The notes under the pieces: generated by a model
Database searches by the model: none
The model's input: the letters and a program-made list of their open reading frames with translations, nothing else
What the model was told of the DNA's origin: nothing
Source of the DNA: Halosimplex amylolyticum
GTDB lineage: Archaea; Halobacteriota; Halobacteria; Halobacteriales; Haloarculaceae
DNA: 64,000 bases
Reading direction: 5' to 3'
Assembly (NCBI RefSeq): GCF_051414035.1
Contig: NZ_JBLKNW010000006.1
Span: forward strand, 211,718-275,717
Position numbers and translations under genes: made by a program
Shown: in pieces, positions 18,065 to 26,912 of the stretch
Layout: every line of letters starts with the position of its first letter
Numbering within the stretch: position 1 is the first letter of the stretch

Positions 18065-18178
18065 CCGGCGCGGGCCGGACCGGACAGTCGACGCTTCTCG
18101 CTCCCGTTCGTCGCATCTCTCCCGTAGCCACTGCTCTCGACGGTCGCGTCGTCGAAAAACAGACCCACGTTCGAACGC

Positions 18179-18349
18179 TCAGTCGTCGTCGGCGACAGCC
18201 GCAGCGTCCGCCCCAGCCGAGGCCGTCACTCGGTATGCCGGTTTGCGAACGATCTCCGTCCGGTGACAGCGAGCGCAGACGTACTCCGTCAGCTTCGTCG
18301 TCTCGTCGTTGCGGCTCATGCGCTCGCCGCAGTTCGAACACTGGGGCAT
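18179..18349 (-). CDS. Small zinc-ribbon protein
   Basis: The 56-residue protein has CSNC (C4, C7) and CARC (C25, C28) forming a single zinc ribbon, with an Ala/Asp-rich tail from residue 43. Such mini zinc-finger proteins are common in haloarchaea and several affect biofilm or stress traits, but no specific role is evident. A clear TATA box at 18375-18384 lies about 30 bases upstream, so the message is leaderless and the ATG at 18349 is firm. Confidence 0.75.
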   Translation of the reverse strand: MPQCSNCGERMSRNDETTKLTEYVCARCHRTEIVRKPAYRVTASAGADAAAVADDD

Positions 18350-18374
18350 TATATTCCTATTATGGTGGGGCACA

Positions 18375-18384
18375 CTATAAATAG
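18375..18384 (-). promoter_or_regulatory. TATA box of the zinc-ribbon gene
   Basis: CTATTTATAG on the minus strand is near consensus and is spaced for a leaderless transcript starting at about 18350. It is one of the clearest promoters in the window. Confidence 0.65.
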
Positions 18385-18463
18385 TTACGTTCCCGGTTCT
18401 CGACTTCGAGGGACATGGCAGTAGCGGGTCGCTGTATCGGAGAAATCGGGATTTGGGGCGTCG

Positions 18464-19813
18464 TCAGCTGGTGCCGCTGGAGACCGGCGTCTGGTCGTCG
18501 GTGCTGTCGAGGCGGCGAAGTCGGGCCTCGACCGCGTCGCAGTGGTCTTGCACGTCGTCGTGCGTCTCGGGGACCAGTTCGCGGGCGACGGAGACGGTGT
18601 CGACCAGCGCGTCGTAGGCGTCGCGGTAGTGGGACTCGGCCCGTGCGTGACGGCCCGCATCGCGGTCCTCGTCGCCGCGGCGGACGCACTCGGACGCGTA
18701 GCGGCGCCGCGTCTCGACGAGTTCCCGGGCGACCGCGTCGACGGCGCGGCGGATCGCCTCGGGGTCGCCCTGGAATCGCCGGGCCGAGCGCCCCCAGTCG
18801 AGCTCCAGCGCGGTCCGGTAGCGGTCGAGCGCGAAGGCCAGTTCGTCTCCGCGTTCGACCAGGTCGTCCGTCTCCCGCGCGCGTTCGTGTGCGTCTTCGG
18901 CGCGTTCGACCGGCGCTCGCTCCAGCGCCGCGACGTTGCGCTCGACCCTGTCGAGTTTCGTCCGGAGGCGCTCGGCGACGTCGGCGTCGCCGGCGTTCGC
19001 CGCGAGCGCCTCCTCGTAGTCGTCGTGGGCGGCGCCGTAGGCGTCGTGGGCCTGCGCGTACTCGCCCTCGCGCCAGTGCGATTCGGCCAGATCGATGGAG
19101 TGAGCCGCCCGTCCTTCGAGCGTCCGGAGTCGTGCGCCCTCGATCCGTTCCTCGACGCGTTCGATACGCCTGGCCACCGCCGCGACGCCGTCCTCGGAGA
19201 GTTCACGTTCGCTCCGGCGGGCGGCGTCCGTCTCGCCCATCGCGTCGCGGACGGCGGCCATCGCCTCGTCGTACATGCGCGATTCGGTGAGCCGGTCGGC
19301 TTCCACGACGGCGTCGCGGGCGTCGTCCAGGTGCTCCTCGACGGCGATCCAGCGGAGCGACGCGGCGTCGAGGTACTCGACCATCGGCGTCAGGTCCCCC
19401 CGGCACGGGAAGTACCACTGCTCGTCCGCCGCCGTCGTGACGACGAACTCGCTCGCGAGGACGCCGTCGCTGTGTTCGACGACTTCCACGTCGGTCAGCG
19501 GCACGCTGACCGACCAGTCGCCGTCGTCCGTATCACCGACGACAATCAGCAGCCTCGCGTCCGTCGCGAGCGCGAACGCGCGGTAGCCGTCACCGGGCGC
19601 GATGCGCTCGGTCTCCCCCGACCCGACCGCACTCCGGCCGACACCCTTCTTGGCGTTCGATCGGAGAATGACCGGCTCTTCCCCCGAACCGAGGTACGCC
19701 GCGAGCGGGTCGGTCCGCAGGTACCCGTCCGAAAGTATCCCCCCACGCCCCGTCCCCTCGAGCGCCGAGCGATCGACGCCCCCTGGATTATACGAGTTGA
19801 TAATCGGGGCCAT
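18464..19813 (-). CDS. PH-like domain protein with long helical repeats
   Basis: The 449-residue protein lacks a signal or membrane segment. Residues about 40-145 look like a bacterial-type PH domain (VILRSNAKKGVG, YRAFALATDARLLIVVGD, DVEVVEHSDGVLASEFVVTT). Residues about 160-430 are almost entirely charged helices with TPR-like periodicity (AQAHDAYGAAHDDYEEALAANAGDAD, RAESHYRDAYDALVD). This suggests a scaffold. It has no operon partner; the actin gene lies further upstream on the same strand, separated by a small plus-strand ORF. I do not recognise a named family. Confidence 0.6.
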   Translation of the reverse strand: MAPIINSYNPGGVDRSALEGTGRGGILSDGYLRTDPLAAYLGSGEEPVILRSNAKKGVGRSAVGSGETERIAPGDGYRAFALATDARLLIVVGDTDDGDWSVSVPLTDVEVVEHSDGVLASEFVVTTAADEQWYFPCRGDLTPMVEYLDAASLRWIAVEEHLDDARDAVVEADRLTESRMYDEAMAAVRDAMGETDAARRSERELSEDGVAAVARRIERVEERIEGARLRTLEGRAAHSIDLAESHWREGEYAQAHDAYGAAHDDYEEALAANAGDADVAERLRTKLDRVERNVAALERAPVERAEDAHERARETDDLVERGDELAFALDRYRTALELDWGRSARRFQGDPEAIRRAVDAVARELVETRRRYASECVRRGDEDRDAGRHARAESHYRDAYDALVDTVSVARELVPETHDDVQDHCDAVEARLRRLDSTDDQTPVSSGTS

Positions 19814-19949
19814 ACTGATCCGTATGCCACCGGGGGTAATGAGTGACTAGGTTCGTCCAACGCGTCAACTCCGGAGCTGCCGTGCGACGGCGGTGCCAGA
19901 GCCGGAGGGTGTCAGCGACCAGACGGCCGGCAGACGGGCGTCTGACGGT

Positions 19950-19957
19950 GATTTACA
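19950..19957 (+). promoter_or_regulatory. Probable TATA box of the 58-residue ORF
   Basis: GATTTACA lies about 28-30 bases before the ATG at 19984, the standard spacing for leaderless haloarchaeal genes. It supports that small gene being real. Confidence 0.45.
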
Positions 19958-19983
19958 AGCCAAGTCACGAAACGAGGCGACGG

Positions 19984-20160
19984 ATGGCTCGATTCACGAT
20001 AGACATGCCTGCCGATCTGGTGGGCGAGGCGAGCGGGCACAGCGACCGACCGGACGGGGCTGACCGACGACACGACGGGGCGGAGACGCACGAACGAAGC
20101 GACCTCGACGCCGCGACGCACGGGTTCGTATCGTGGGTCGAGTGCTGGGCCAGGGCGTGA
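19984..20160 (+). CDS. 58-residue hypothetical protein
   Basis: It begins MARFTIDMPADLVGEA and then has a His/Asp/Arg-rich hydrophilic middle, ending FVSWVECWARA. The first 15 residues resemble the amphipathic beta/helix start of many small haloarchaeal proteins. There is one Cys and two Trp near the end. A well-placed TATA-like element upstream supports expression. It ends 12 bases before the convergent actin gene. No function can be assigned. Confidence 0.45.
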   Translation: MARFTIDMPADLVGEASGHSDRPDGADRRHDGAETHERSDLDAATHGFVSWVECWARA

Positions 20161-20172
20161 GCAGCGGCCGGC

Positions 20173-21207
20173 TCAGAGCGAGTCGACCAGACGGCCGGCG
20201 ATGCGCTGGGCGCCGAGCGACGGCGAGATGTCGGGCCGCCCAGCGGCGACGGCCTCGACCTCCCGGTCGAGTTCGTCGCTGACGCGGCGCTCGAACTCCT
20301 CGACGATACCCGGGATGCAGGCCATGCCGCCCGTGAGGACGATGCGGTTGTCGAGCGCGAGCTGGTAGACCTTCATGTAGTCGTTGGCGAGTTCCGGCAG
20401 GAAGGTGTTGCAGAACTCCTCGACCGCGTCGTCCAGGTACTCGTTGCAGGCGTCCATGACGCTGCGCTCGATGGTGAACTCGTGGGAGCCGCCGCCGGGC
20501 TGCTGGATGATGTCGGTGAACGACTCGAAGTCGTCGAAGTCTGCGTGTTCTTCCTTGTACTCCCGCGCGGTCTGCGTGTCGATGTTGACCCGACCCTGGG
20601 TCTCCTCCTCGACGTAGTTGGCGATCATCCGGTCGACCTCGTTGCCGGTGACCGCACCGGTCGTGAACGGTGCGAGCTGTTCGCCCCGGCGATAGCCGGA
20701 CGCTTCGAGGTTCGTCGACCCCATGTTGACCGCGACGAATATCTCCTCGATGGCCTCCAGGTCGTCGCCGCGAGCCGGGATGGCACCGCAGAGCGACTCG
20801 GGATAGCTCTCGACCAGCGCCTGCCCGATCGACGACTCCTCGATCACTTCTTCGAGGTTCGCCAGCCCCTCGGGGTTGTCGATGGTCGGGATGGCGTAGA
20901 CGACGCCGCTGTTCTCGGGGACGTCGTTGGCGTCGATCACTTCCTCGAAGAACGTCTTCGTCAGCTCGGCCCGGTCCTCGTCTTCGGGGAGCCCCGAGCG
21001 GAGCATGAACTGGACTTCGTCGGGATACTCGCGGGCGGCCTCCTCGCCGTAGAGGACCCGTTCCTCGCCCGTCAGTGCGTCCTCGTAGGTCGCCAGACAG
21101 GTCAGCGTCCGGATAGTCTGTATCTCGCCGTCGTCGTCGGGGTAGGCCAGGACCGTTCGGGTGCTACCGAGCTTCACGCCGATCGGAACCGGCTCGTCGT
21201 CGCTCAT
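20173..21207 (-). CDS. Haloarchaeal actin homologue (salactin/volactin type)
   Basis: The 344-residue protein has the actin/Hsp70/MreB fold signatures. These are phosphate 1 in IGVKLGSTRTVLAY (8-21), phosphate 2 in AVNMGSTNLEASGY (about 155-170), and the adenosine motif VLTGGMACIPG (about 293-303). It resembles salactin of Halobacterium and volactin of Haloferax, dynamic filament proteins implicated in chromosome partition and cell shape. It is not a true MreB: the length is typical for archaea, but the sequence between motifs is highly acidic and divergent. It is monocistronic. Which of the two named proteins it orthologises is not decided. Confidence 0.7.
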   Translation of the reverse strand: MSDDEPVPIGVKLGSTRTVLAYPDDDGEIQTIRTLTCLATYEDALTGEERVLYGEEAAREYPDEVQFMLRSGLPEDEDRAELTKTFFEEVIDANDVPENSGVVYAIPTIDNPEGLANLEEVIEESSIGQALVESYPESLCGAIPARGDDLEAIEEIFVAVNMGSTNLEASGYRRGEQLAPFTTGAVTGNEVDRMIANYVEEETQGRVNIDTQTAREYKEEHADFDDFESFTDIIQQPGGGSHEFTIERSVMDACNEYLDDAVEEFCNTFLPELANDYMKVYQLALDNRIVLTGGMACIPGIVEEFERRVSDELDREVEAVAAGRPDISPSLGAQRIAGRLVDSL

Positions 21208-21384
21208 GTCCCGGGATTTAGCGTCTCCCCGGATAAATGTACCCCGTGCATTATCGTTTCTGCGAACGTCCGAACTTCCGGAAATTACGCCGATCGGGCC
21301 CGGAAATTAGCCGACACGGCGCCCGTCAGAAGTATCCCGTTCGCCGCCGGCGGAGGCACCGATCGGTTCCGGCATCGTTAAGGG

Positions 21385-21415
21385 AACTCGTTAGTAGGAT
21401 TCTAACAACAGAGTT
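21385..21415. promoter_or_regulatory. Nested palindrome upstream of the exporter-TrmB operon (candidate operator)
   Basis: GTTAG (21390-21394) pairs with CTAAC (21402-21406) around a 7-bp centre. Outside these, AACTC (21385-21389) pairs with GAGTT (21411-21415). The symmetry and the AT-rich centre, about 50-75 bases before the exporter start, suit binding by a dimeric TrmB-type repressor such as the one encoded by this operon. Confidence 0.5.
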
Positions 21416-21462
21416 GTCGTGATGAGAGAACACAGTACGTCGGTCGGACGGAGGGATCGCTG

Positions 21463-24400
21463 ATGGTCGGGATCGGAGACGTCGCGGACGGCATCGTCGA
21501 CCACAGGCGCCTGGTGATCGTCACGTTGCTCCTGGTGGTCGGGGCGGTGGGCGTCGGCGCCGCACAGGTCGAGGACTCCTCGTCGCTCTCGCAGTTCGAG
21601 ACGAACTCGGCGGAAGCCGAGAAGCTAGACTACGTCGACGCGAACTTCGGGACGGACTCGAACACGACGTCCGTCCAGGTGATCGTCAGGGGCGACGACG
21701 TGCTCACGCGCGAGGCGTTGCTGGAGCAGTTGCGGTTCGAGCGATCGCTACTCGAAGACCGGTCCGTCAACGAGACGCTCTCGGACGACCAGCCTCCGGC
21801 CGGCGTCGCCAACGTGGTCGCGACGGCCGCGATCCGCGAGGATCAGGCGGCCAATTTGACCGAACGGGGACGCGCGTTGCGAGCCGAGCAGCGGCGACTC
21901 AACGAGACCGGGGCCCGACTGAGCGACGCGCTCAACCGGACGCGCGGACTCCAGCAGGAGTACGTCGAACTCAACCGCTCGCACGCTCGCGGCGAAGTCG
22001 ACGACGCGACCTACCGCCAGCGGTCGACCGCCATCGAGCGAAACCTCACGGCCACCCGCGAGCGGGCGACGGCGGAACTGTCGGCCAACCAGACCGCGAC
22101 GTTCGCGGAGTTGACCTCCCAGGCGCGGACGCTCCAGACGCGACAGGCGTCGCTGAACGCCTCGTACGCGCGCGGCGAGATCAACGAGTCGACCTACCGC
22201 GAGCGCGCCGGCGAGATAGGGCAACGGTTCGGGCAGGTGTACGCCGGCATCGAGCGGGTGCTGGCTCCCGACGCTCGCGCCCTGCGGGAACGGGCCGCGG
22301 CGCTGGAACGCGACCAGGAGCGGCTCCAGCAGCGGGTCGAGAACGGTTCGATGCCGCCGCTGTCCGTCCAGATCGACCGGATCGAGTCGATGAACGAGTC
22401 CGCGACCGAGTCCACGGTCGGACGCGTTCTCGACCGGGACGGCGACGGGCAGGCGTTCGCGCTGATGCCGACCGGCTACGAGCCGGGGTCGACCTCGGCG
22501 AACGCGACGATGATCGTCGTCACGCAGACCGCGGAGTCTGCGGTCTCGCAGGGCGCGGCCAGCGAGCGCCTCCAGACCTCCCAGACCGCGATCCAGCGAC
22601 TCGCCCGGCAGGAACTCGGTGACGAGTCGATGGTGTTCGGCGCGGGCATCATCGCCGACGAGACGAACCGGTCGATGGAGGACAGCCTCACCGTCGTCGG
22701 ACCCTTCGCGGCCATCTTCGTCCTCGTCGTGCTCACGTTCGCGTATCGCGACCTGCTCGACATCGTCCTCGGCGTCGTCGGGCTGGCACTCACCCTGCTG
22801 GTCACGTTCGGCTACATGGGGTGGATGGACATCGCCTTCAACCAGCTGTTCGTCGCGATCCCGGTCCTGTTGATCGGGCTCTCCATCGACTACGCCATCC
22901 ACGTGTTCATGCGGCACAGAGAGGAGCGTGGAACTGGCCCCGTCGACGGCGACGACGAGGATCGTTCCGCCGCCGGCGCGATGCGAACCGCGCTCGCGGG
23001 CGTCGGCACGGCGCTGGTGCTCGTGACCGCGACGACAGTCATCGGCTTCCTCTCGAACCTCACCAGCCCGGTGGGGCCGATCCGCGAGTTCGGCGTGGTG
23101 AGCGCCGTCGGCATCGCCGCCGCGCTGGTGGTCTTCGGCGCGCTGATCCCGGCGCTCAAGGTCGAGGGCGACGCGCTGCTGGAGCGGTTCGGCTTCGACC
23201 GGCGCAAACGGGCGTTCGGGACCGGCGGCGGCGCGTTCAGTCGCGTCCTCTCGGTCGGCGCGAACGCGGCCGATCGGGCGCCGTGGGCGGTCATCGTCCT
23301 CACGCTCCTGATCAGCGCGGGCGGCGCCTACGGCGCCACGCAGGTCGACACCTCCTTCCAGCAGAAGGACTTCATCGCCGAGGAGCCACCCGAGTGGATG
23401 GACAACCTGCCCGAGGGGATGCAGCCGGGCGAGTACTCGATGCGGGCGACCTTCGAGTACGTCAACGACAACTTCCTCCGCGAGGACTCGACCGCCGAGT
23501 TCCTCTTCGAGGGCGACGTCGCGACCGCCGACGCCCTCCAGCGGGTGAACCGGACCGGCGAGCTGGCCGCAGACAAACCGGTGACCGTCAGGCTCTCGAA
23601 CGGCGAAGCGGACGTGCGGAGCCCGCTCACCGTGATGCGATCGGTCGCGGCGACCAACGAGACGTTCAACGCCACGTTCGCGGCGGCCGACACGGACGGC
23701 GACGGCGTCCCCGACCGGAACGTCGAGGGCGTCTACGACGCGCTGTTCGACGCGGCGCCAGGGGAAGCCGGGCAGGTCGTCCACCGCGAGGGCGACGACT
23801 ACCGCGCGCTCCGGCTGACCGTCTCGCTGGACGGCGGCGCCTCCGGGTCGGCGGTCACCGACCAGATGGACGCCGTCGAGTCGGTCGTCTCCGGCGGCGA
23901 CGTGACCGTCACTGCGACCGGACGCCCGATCGTCGACAAGATCATCCAGGACGACCTGCTACAGACCGTCGTCGAGAGCCTGATCATCACGCTCGTCGTC
24001 TCCTTCGTCTTCCTGATGGTCGTCTACCGGGTCGCCGAGGGCAGCGCGACGCTCGGCCTCGTGACCCTGCTGCCGGTCGTGTTCAACGTCTCGTGGATCC
24101 TCGGCACGATGTACCTGCTCGACGTCCCGTTCAACCTCCTGACGGGGATGATCACGAGCCTGACCATCGGGCTCGGCGTCGCCTACAGCATCCACGTCAG
24201 CGAGCGGTTCAGCCTGGAACTCGACCGGCAGGCGAGCGCCAGCGACGCGATGCACACCGCCGTCACCGGGACCGGTGGCGCCCTGCTGGGGAGCGCGGCG
24301 ACGACCGTCGGCGGGTTCGGCGTCCTCGTGTTCGCCATCCTTCCCCCGCTCCAGCAGTTCGGGTTCATCACGGGACTCACCATCGTCTACGCCTTCCTCG

Positions 24401-25323
24401 CGAGCGTGTTCGTCCTCCCGAGTATGCTGGCGGTCTGGACACGCCACGTCGGTCCGGCCGACGCGCTCGAACCGGACGACTCGTTCGACGACGGCTCCGG
24501 TGCGGATGCGATCGCCGACGACGGATCGGCCGGCCCGTCCGACGGGGACGCACCGGTCGGTACCGATAGCTCCGCGGACGGTGACGGCTCGACCGTCGCC
24601 GCCGGTGCCGCGGCCGTTCCCGCGGCGAGCGCCCGGACGAACGGCGACGCGACGCCGTTCGCGACGCGCTCGCTTCGCCCGGAGCGGATCCGACCCGGGG
24701 GGACCTCACACGTGACGGTCACGCTCCCGTCGGCCTCCGGTCGGGTCGTGCTCCGGGAGGCCCCTTCGGTCGGGACCGTCGAACTCGGCGACGTCACTCC
24801 GGATCCGATCGAGCGGATCGCCGCCGACGGCCGCGTGTACGTCCTCTGGGAGTTCGACGGCGAGACGGAGGCACGAGTGGAATACACCCTCACGGTTCCC
24901 GATGGAGTCGCCGACGGCGAGACGGTGACTTTCGACGGCGAGTTGCTCACGCCGGACCACGTCGTGCCCGTGGCCGGACCCGACGCGGCCCCGGTCACCA
25001 CCGACGTGGTCGGGAGCATCCTCGCAGGCGACCGCGTGACCGACCGCGACCTCGCGGACGCGGGCGGCCACCTCGCCGCCGGCGACGTCTCCGTCCCGGC
25101 GTTCGAACGGGTCTGTCACGCCTGGCTCGACGAACGCGCCAGCGACGGCGACGCCGCCGCAGTCGACGGCGACCGCCCGGACGGACGGGCGCGGTCGAAT
25201 GGACAGGACCGCTCTGACGGCGAAACGCCGTCGAACGACGGGCAGCCGTCGGACGGACGGGGGCCGGAGACCGGTCAGACCCCGCCCGACGGCCGAGCGA
25301 GCGGCGAGGAGGACGATCGATGA
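21463..25323 (+). CDS. Very large MMPL/RND-family membrane exporter
   Basis: The 1286-residue protein has two RND repeats. The first has membrane segments at about 17-37 and 405-580 (with the LLIGLSIDYAIHVFMRH motif). The second has segments at about 606-625 and 828-992 (TIGLGVAYSIHVSERF). The first outer loop contains an Asn/Arg/Glu-rich coiled coil (about 125-320) with many N-glycosylation sequons, and the second loop lies at about 627-825. Beyond the last membrane helix comes a 290-residue tail. It comprises an acidic linker (1000-1065), a beta-rich module (about 1070-1165), a short helical module (about 1175-1230) and a disordered end. MMPL proteins export lipids or hydrophobic compounds. 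It overlaps the TrmB gene by ATGA. Confidence 0.85.
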   Translation: MVGIGDVADGIVDHRRLVIVTLLLVVGAVGVGAAQVEDSSSLSQFETNSAEAEKLDYVDANFGTDSNTTSVQVIVRGDDVLTREALLEQLRFERSLLEDRSVNETLSDDQPPAGVANVVATAAIREDQAANLTERGRALRAEQRRLNETGARLSDALNRTRGLQQEYVELNRSHARGEVDDATYRQRSTAIERNLTATRERATAELSANQTATFAELTSQARTLQTRQASLNASYARGEINESTYRERAGEIGQRFGQVYAGIERVLAPDARALRERAAALERDQERLQQRVENGSMPPLSVQIDRIESMNESATESTVGRVLDRDGDGQAFALMPTGYEPGSTSANATMIVVTQTAESAVSQGAASERLQTSQTAIQRLARQELGDESMVFGAGIIADETNRSMEDSLTVVGPFAAIFVLVVLTFAYRDLLDIVLGVVGLALTLLVTFGYMGWMDIAFNQLFVAIPVLLIGLSIDYAIHVFMRHREERGTGPVDGDDEDRSAAGAMRTALAGVGTALVLVTATTVIGFLSNLTSPVGPIREFGVVSAVGIAAALVVFGALIPALKVEGDALLERFGFDRRKRAFGTGGGAFSRVLSVGANAADRAPWAVIVLTLLISAGGAYGATQVDTSFQQKDFIAEEPPEWMDNLPEGMQPGEYSMRATFEYVNDNFLREDSTAEFLFEGDVATADALQRVNRTGELAADKPVTVRLSNGEADVRSPLTVMRSVAATNETFNATFAAADTDGDGVPDRNVEGVYDALFDAAPGEAGQVVHREGDDYRALRLTVSLDGGASGSAVTDQMDAVESVVSGGDVTVTATGRPIVDKIIQDDLLQTVVESLIITLVVSFVFLMVVYRVAEGSATLGLVTLLPVVFNVSWILGTMYLLDVPFNLLTGMITSLTIGLGVAYSIHVSERFSLELDRQASASDAMHTAVTGTGGALLGSAATTVGGFGVLVFAILPPLQQFGFITGLTIVYAFLASVFVLPSMLAVWTRHVGPADALEPDDSFDDGSGADAIADDGSAGPSDGDAPVGTDSSADGDGSTVAAGAAAVPAASARTNGDATPFATRSLRPERIRPGGTSHVTVTLPSASGRVVLREAPSVGTVELGDVTPDPIERIAADGRVYVLWEFDGETEARVEYTLTVPDGVADGETVTFDGELLTPDHVVPVAGPDAAPVTTDVVGSILAGDRVTDRDLADAGGHLAAGDVSVPAFERVCHAWLDERASDGDAAAVDGDRPDGRARSNGQDRSDGETPSNDGQPSDGRGPETGQTPPDGRASGEEDDR

Positions 25324-26102
25324 CCGACGCGGACGAGTCCGCGGCCGTCGAGGCGCTCCAGCGCCTCGGGCTCTCCAAGTACGAGGCCCAGGTGTTCGTC
25401 GCGCTGGAGCGGCTGGGAACCGGCACCGCCCGGGACGTCGACCGGATGACCGACGTGCCCCGCTCGCAGGTGTACGGCGCGGCCGAGAACCTTGAGGAGC
25501 GCGGCCTCGTGGAGGTGCAACAGTCCAACCCGATCCAGTACCGGGCGGTGCCCCTCGACGAGGCCCGCGAGACGCTCACGGAGCGCTTCGAGCGCGAGCA
25601 GGCACGGGCGTTCGACTACCTCGAAACCGCACGCCGGGGCGAGGACTACAAGGACGAACACCAGGAGGGCGTCTGGACGGTCCACGGGCAGGACAACGTC
25701 TCCGCCCGCGTCCGGCAGATCGTCGCCGACGCGCGCGAACACGTCCTCTACGCCAGCGGCCCGGAACTGGTAGACGACGACGTCGCGGCCGCGCTCCGGG
25801 AGCGGGCGGGGGAGGTCGACGTCTGGGTCTGTAGCCAGTTCAGCGACGACCCGGGGATCACCGAGCAGTTCGCCGACTCGGCGGTCACGGTCGCGCCGTT
25901 CCCCGGCGACCCGACCGCGGACGCGGCCGGTCGGTTGCTCGCGGTCGACGGCGAGACGGTCCTGCTCAGCGTCCTCGGCGGCGAAGAACTCCCCGGCGTC
26001 CGCACGGAGACGGCGATCTGGAGTTCCGACACCGGCATCGCGACGGTGCTCCTCCAGTTGCTCCGGAGTCACTTCGACGACGACATCGAAGAGAAACTGT
26101 AG
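25320..26102 (+). CDS. TrmB-family transcriptional regulator coupled to the exporter
   Basis: The 260-residue protein has an N-terminal winged helix (LQRLGLSKYEAQVFVALERLGTGTARDVDRMTDVPRSQVYGAAENLEERGLV, about 11-65). A short coiled linker and a C-terminal TrmB/PLD-like effector domain (about 115-255) follow. Its ATG overlaps the exporter stop, so the two proteins are made together. It most likely senses a compound handled by the exporter and controls this operon, probably through the palindrome at 21385-21415. It is a paralogue of the regulator at 4.1 kb. Confidence 0.88.
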   Translation: MTDADESAAVEALQRLGLSKYEAQVFVALERLGTGTARDVDRMTDVPRSQVYGAAENLEERGLVEVQQSNPIQYRAVPLDEARETLTERFEREQARAFDYLETARRGEDYKDEHQEGVWTVHGQDNVSARVRQIVADAREHVLYASGPELVDDDVAAALRERAGEVDVWVCSQFSDDPGITEQFADSAVTVAPFPGDPTADAAGRLLAVDGETVLLSVLGGEELPGVRTETAIWSSDTGIATVLLQLLRSHFDDDIEEKL

Positions 26103-26172
26103 CACCGGTCACCCCCGCGACCGGCGGATATCGAGCGGCTCGACGACCGCGCTCGGCGTCTGTCCCTCGTTC

Positions 26173-26685
26173 TTACTGCATGTTCGTCAGCTTGGCCACG
26201 TAGACCAGGCTGAGCAAGTGGTCGTCGACGTCGAGGTCGGTGCCGTCGTTCGATCCGTTCTCGTCGATGCCGAGCAGGTAGTCGTTGAGCTGCGACTCGA
26301 CGTCGCCGGTGATCCAGTCGATCGACTCGTAGTAGTGGAGCGCGTCGGCGGCGCCCTTGTAGCCGGCGTGCATCAGCAGGAACTCCAGCCACTCGAAGAC
26401 GACGAACTCCGCGGCGTAGGTGTCGGGGACCGACCGCAGATACGGTTTCTCGAGGTCGTCGTTCCCGCCGATAAGGGGGAGCAGTTCGCGGTACAGGCCC
26501 GCGCGGAAGGAGTCGCCCGCGGACATGCTCACGTCGTCGCCCTCGCCGAGCGGCCCCCACTCCATCTCCGCCGGGTCGGTGGGGTCCTCGGGGTCGGCCC
26601 GTCGCTCGTCGACCTCGGCGTCGCCGCGCTTGCGAGCCATCTCGCGGAGCTCGTTCAGGTCGTAGTCTCGGGGGTTGATCGTCAT
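26173..26685 (-). CDS. ArlD/ArlE (FlaD/FlaE)-type archaellum accessory protein
   Basis: The 170-residue protein ends in the Arch_fla_DE domain (about 75-165): KPYLRSVPDTYAAEFVVFEWLEFLLMHAGYKGAADALHYYESIDWITGDVESQLNDYLLG. This domain in FlaD/E forms part of the cytoplasmic ring that links the archaellum motor to the chemotaxis machinery via CheF. The N-terminal third is acidic linker. The ATG at 26685 is chosen because a TATA box at 26712-26722 overlaps the alternative upstream start. No other archaellum gene is in the window, so this is an orphan copy, divergent from parA-cheW. Confidence 0.85.
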   Translation of the reverse strand: MTINPRDYDLNELREMARKRGDAEVDERRADPEDPTDPAEMEWGPLGEGDDVSMSAGDSFRAGLYRELLPLIGGNDDLEKPYLRSVPDTYAAEFVVFEWLEFLLMHAGYKGAADALHYYESIDWITGDVESQLNDYLLGIDENGSNDGTDLDVDDHLLSLVYVAKLTNMQ

Positions 26686-26711
26686 GATACTGTCCGTATT
26701 CTCACCCGGTG

Positions 26712-26747
26712 CCATAAATCTTCCACTCAGTCAGACGACCGTCTGAC
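26712..26747 (-). promoter_or_regulatory. arlD/E promoter with adjacent palindrome
   Basis: On the minus strand AGATTTATGG (26713-26722) is the TATA element, about 30 bases before the start at 26685. Directly upstream of the BRE position is a perfect 8-bp inverted repeat, GTCAGACG-AC-CGTCTGAC (26730-26747). An activator or repressor of motility genes could bind there. Function is inferred from position and symmetry. Confidence 0.5.
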
Positions 26748-26879
26748 GACGTCTCCACCGTAAGCGGCCGCGAGTCCGTCGGACTGGCGCCCCACGATTT
26801 CGGACGACCGTCGCCGTGGGCTCCCGGAGTGTCGCCCCGTCGACACCCGATTTCAGCTTCTGATAGCCTGGCGCGTATT

Positions 26880-26887
26880 TTTATAAG
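26880..26887 (+). promoter_or_regulatory. TATA box of parA-cheW
   Basis: TTTATAAG, inside TATTTTTATAAGCC, lies about 28 bases before the GTG at 26913. It marks a leaderless transcript and supports the GTG start. Confidence 0.6.
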
Positions 26888-26912
26888 CCGGTAGGGCCGA
26901 GACCGAGACAAC

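Noticed and set aside
21748..23784. Long minus-strand open frame of 678 codons opposite the exporter
   Set aside because: It is Arg/His/Val-rich with no domain, and mirrors the codon bias of the exporter gene. Such shadow frames are common in GC-rich haloarchaeal DNA. Similar long frames at 31012-32952 and 39347-41242 were dropped for the same reason.
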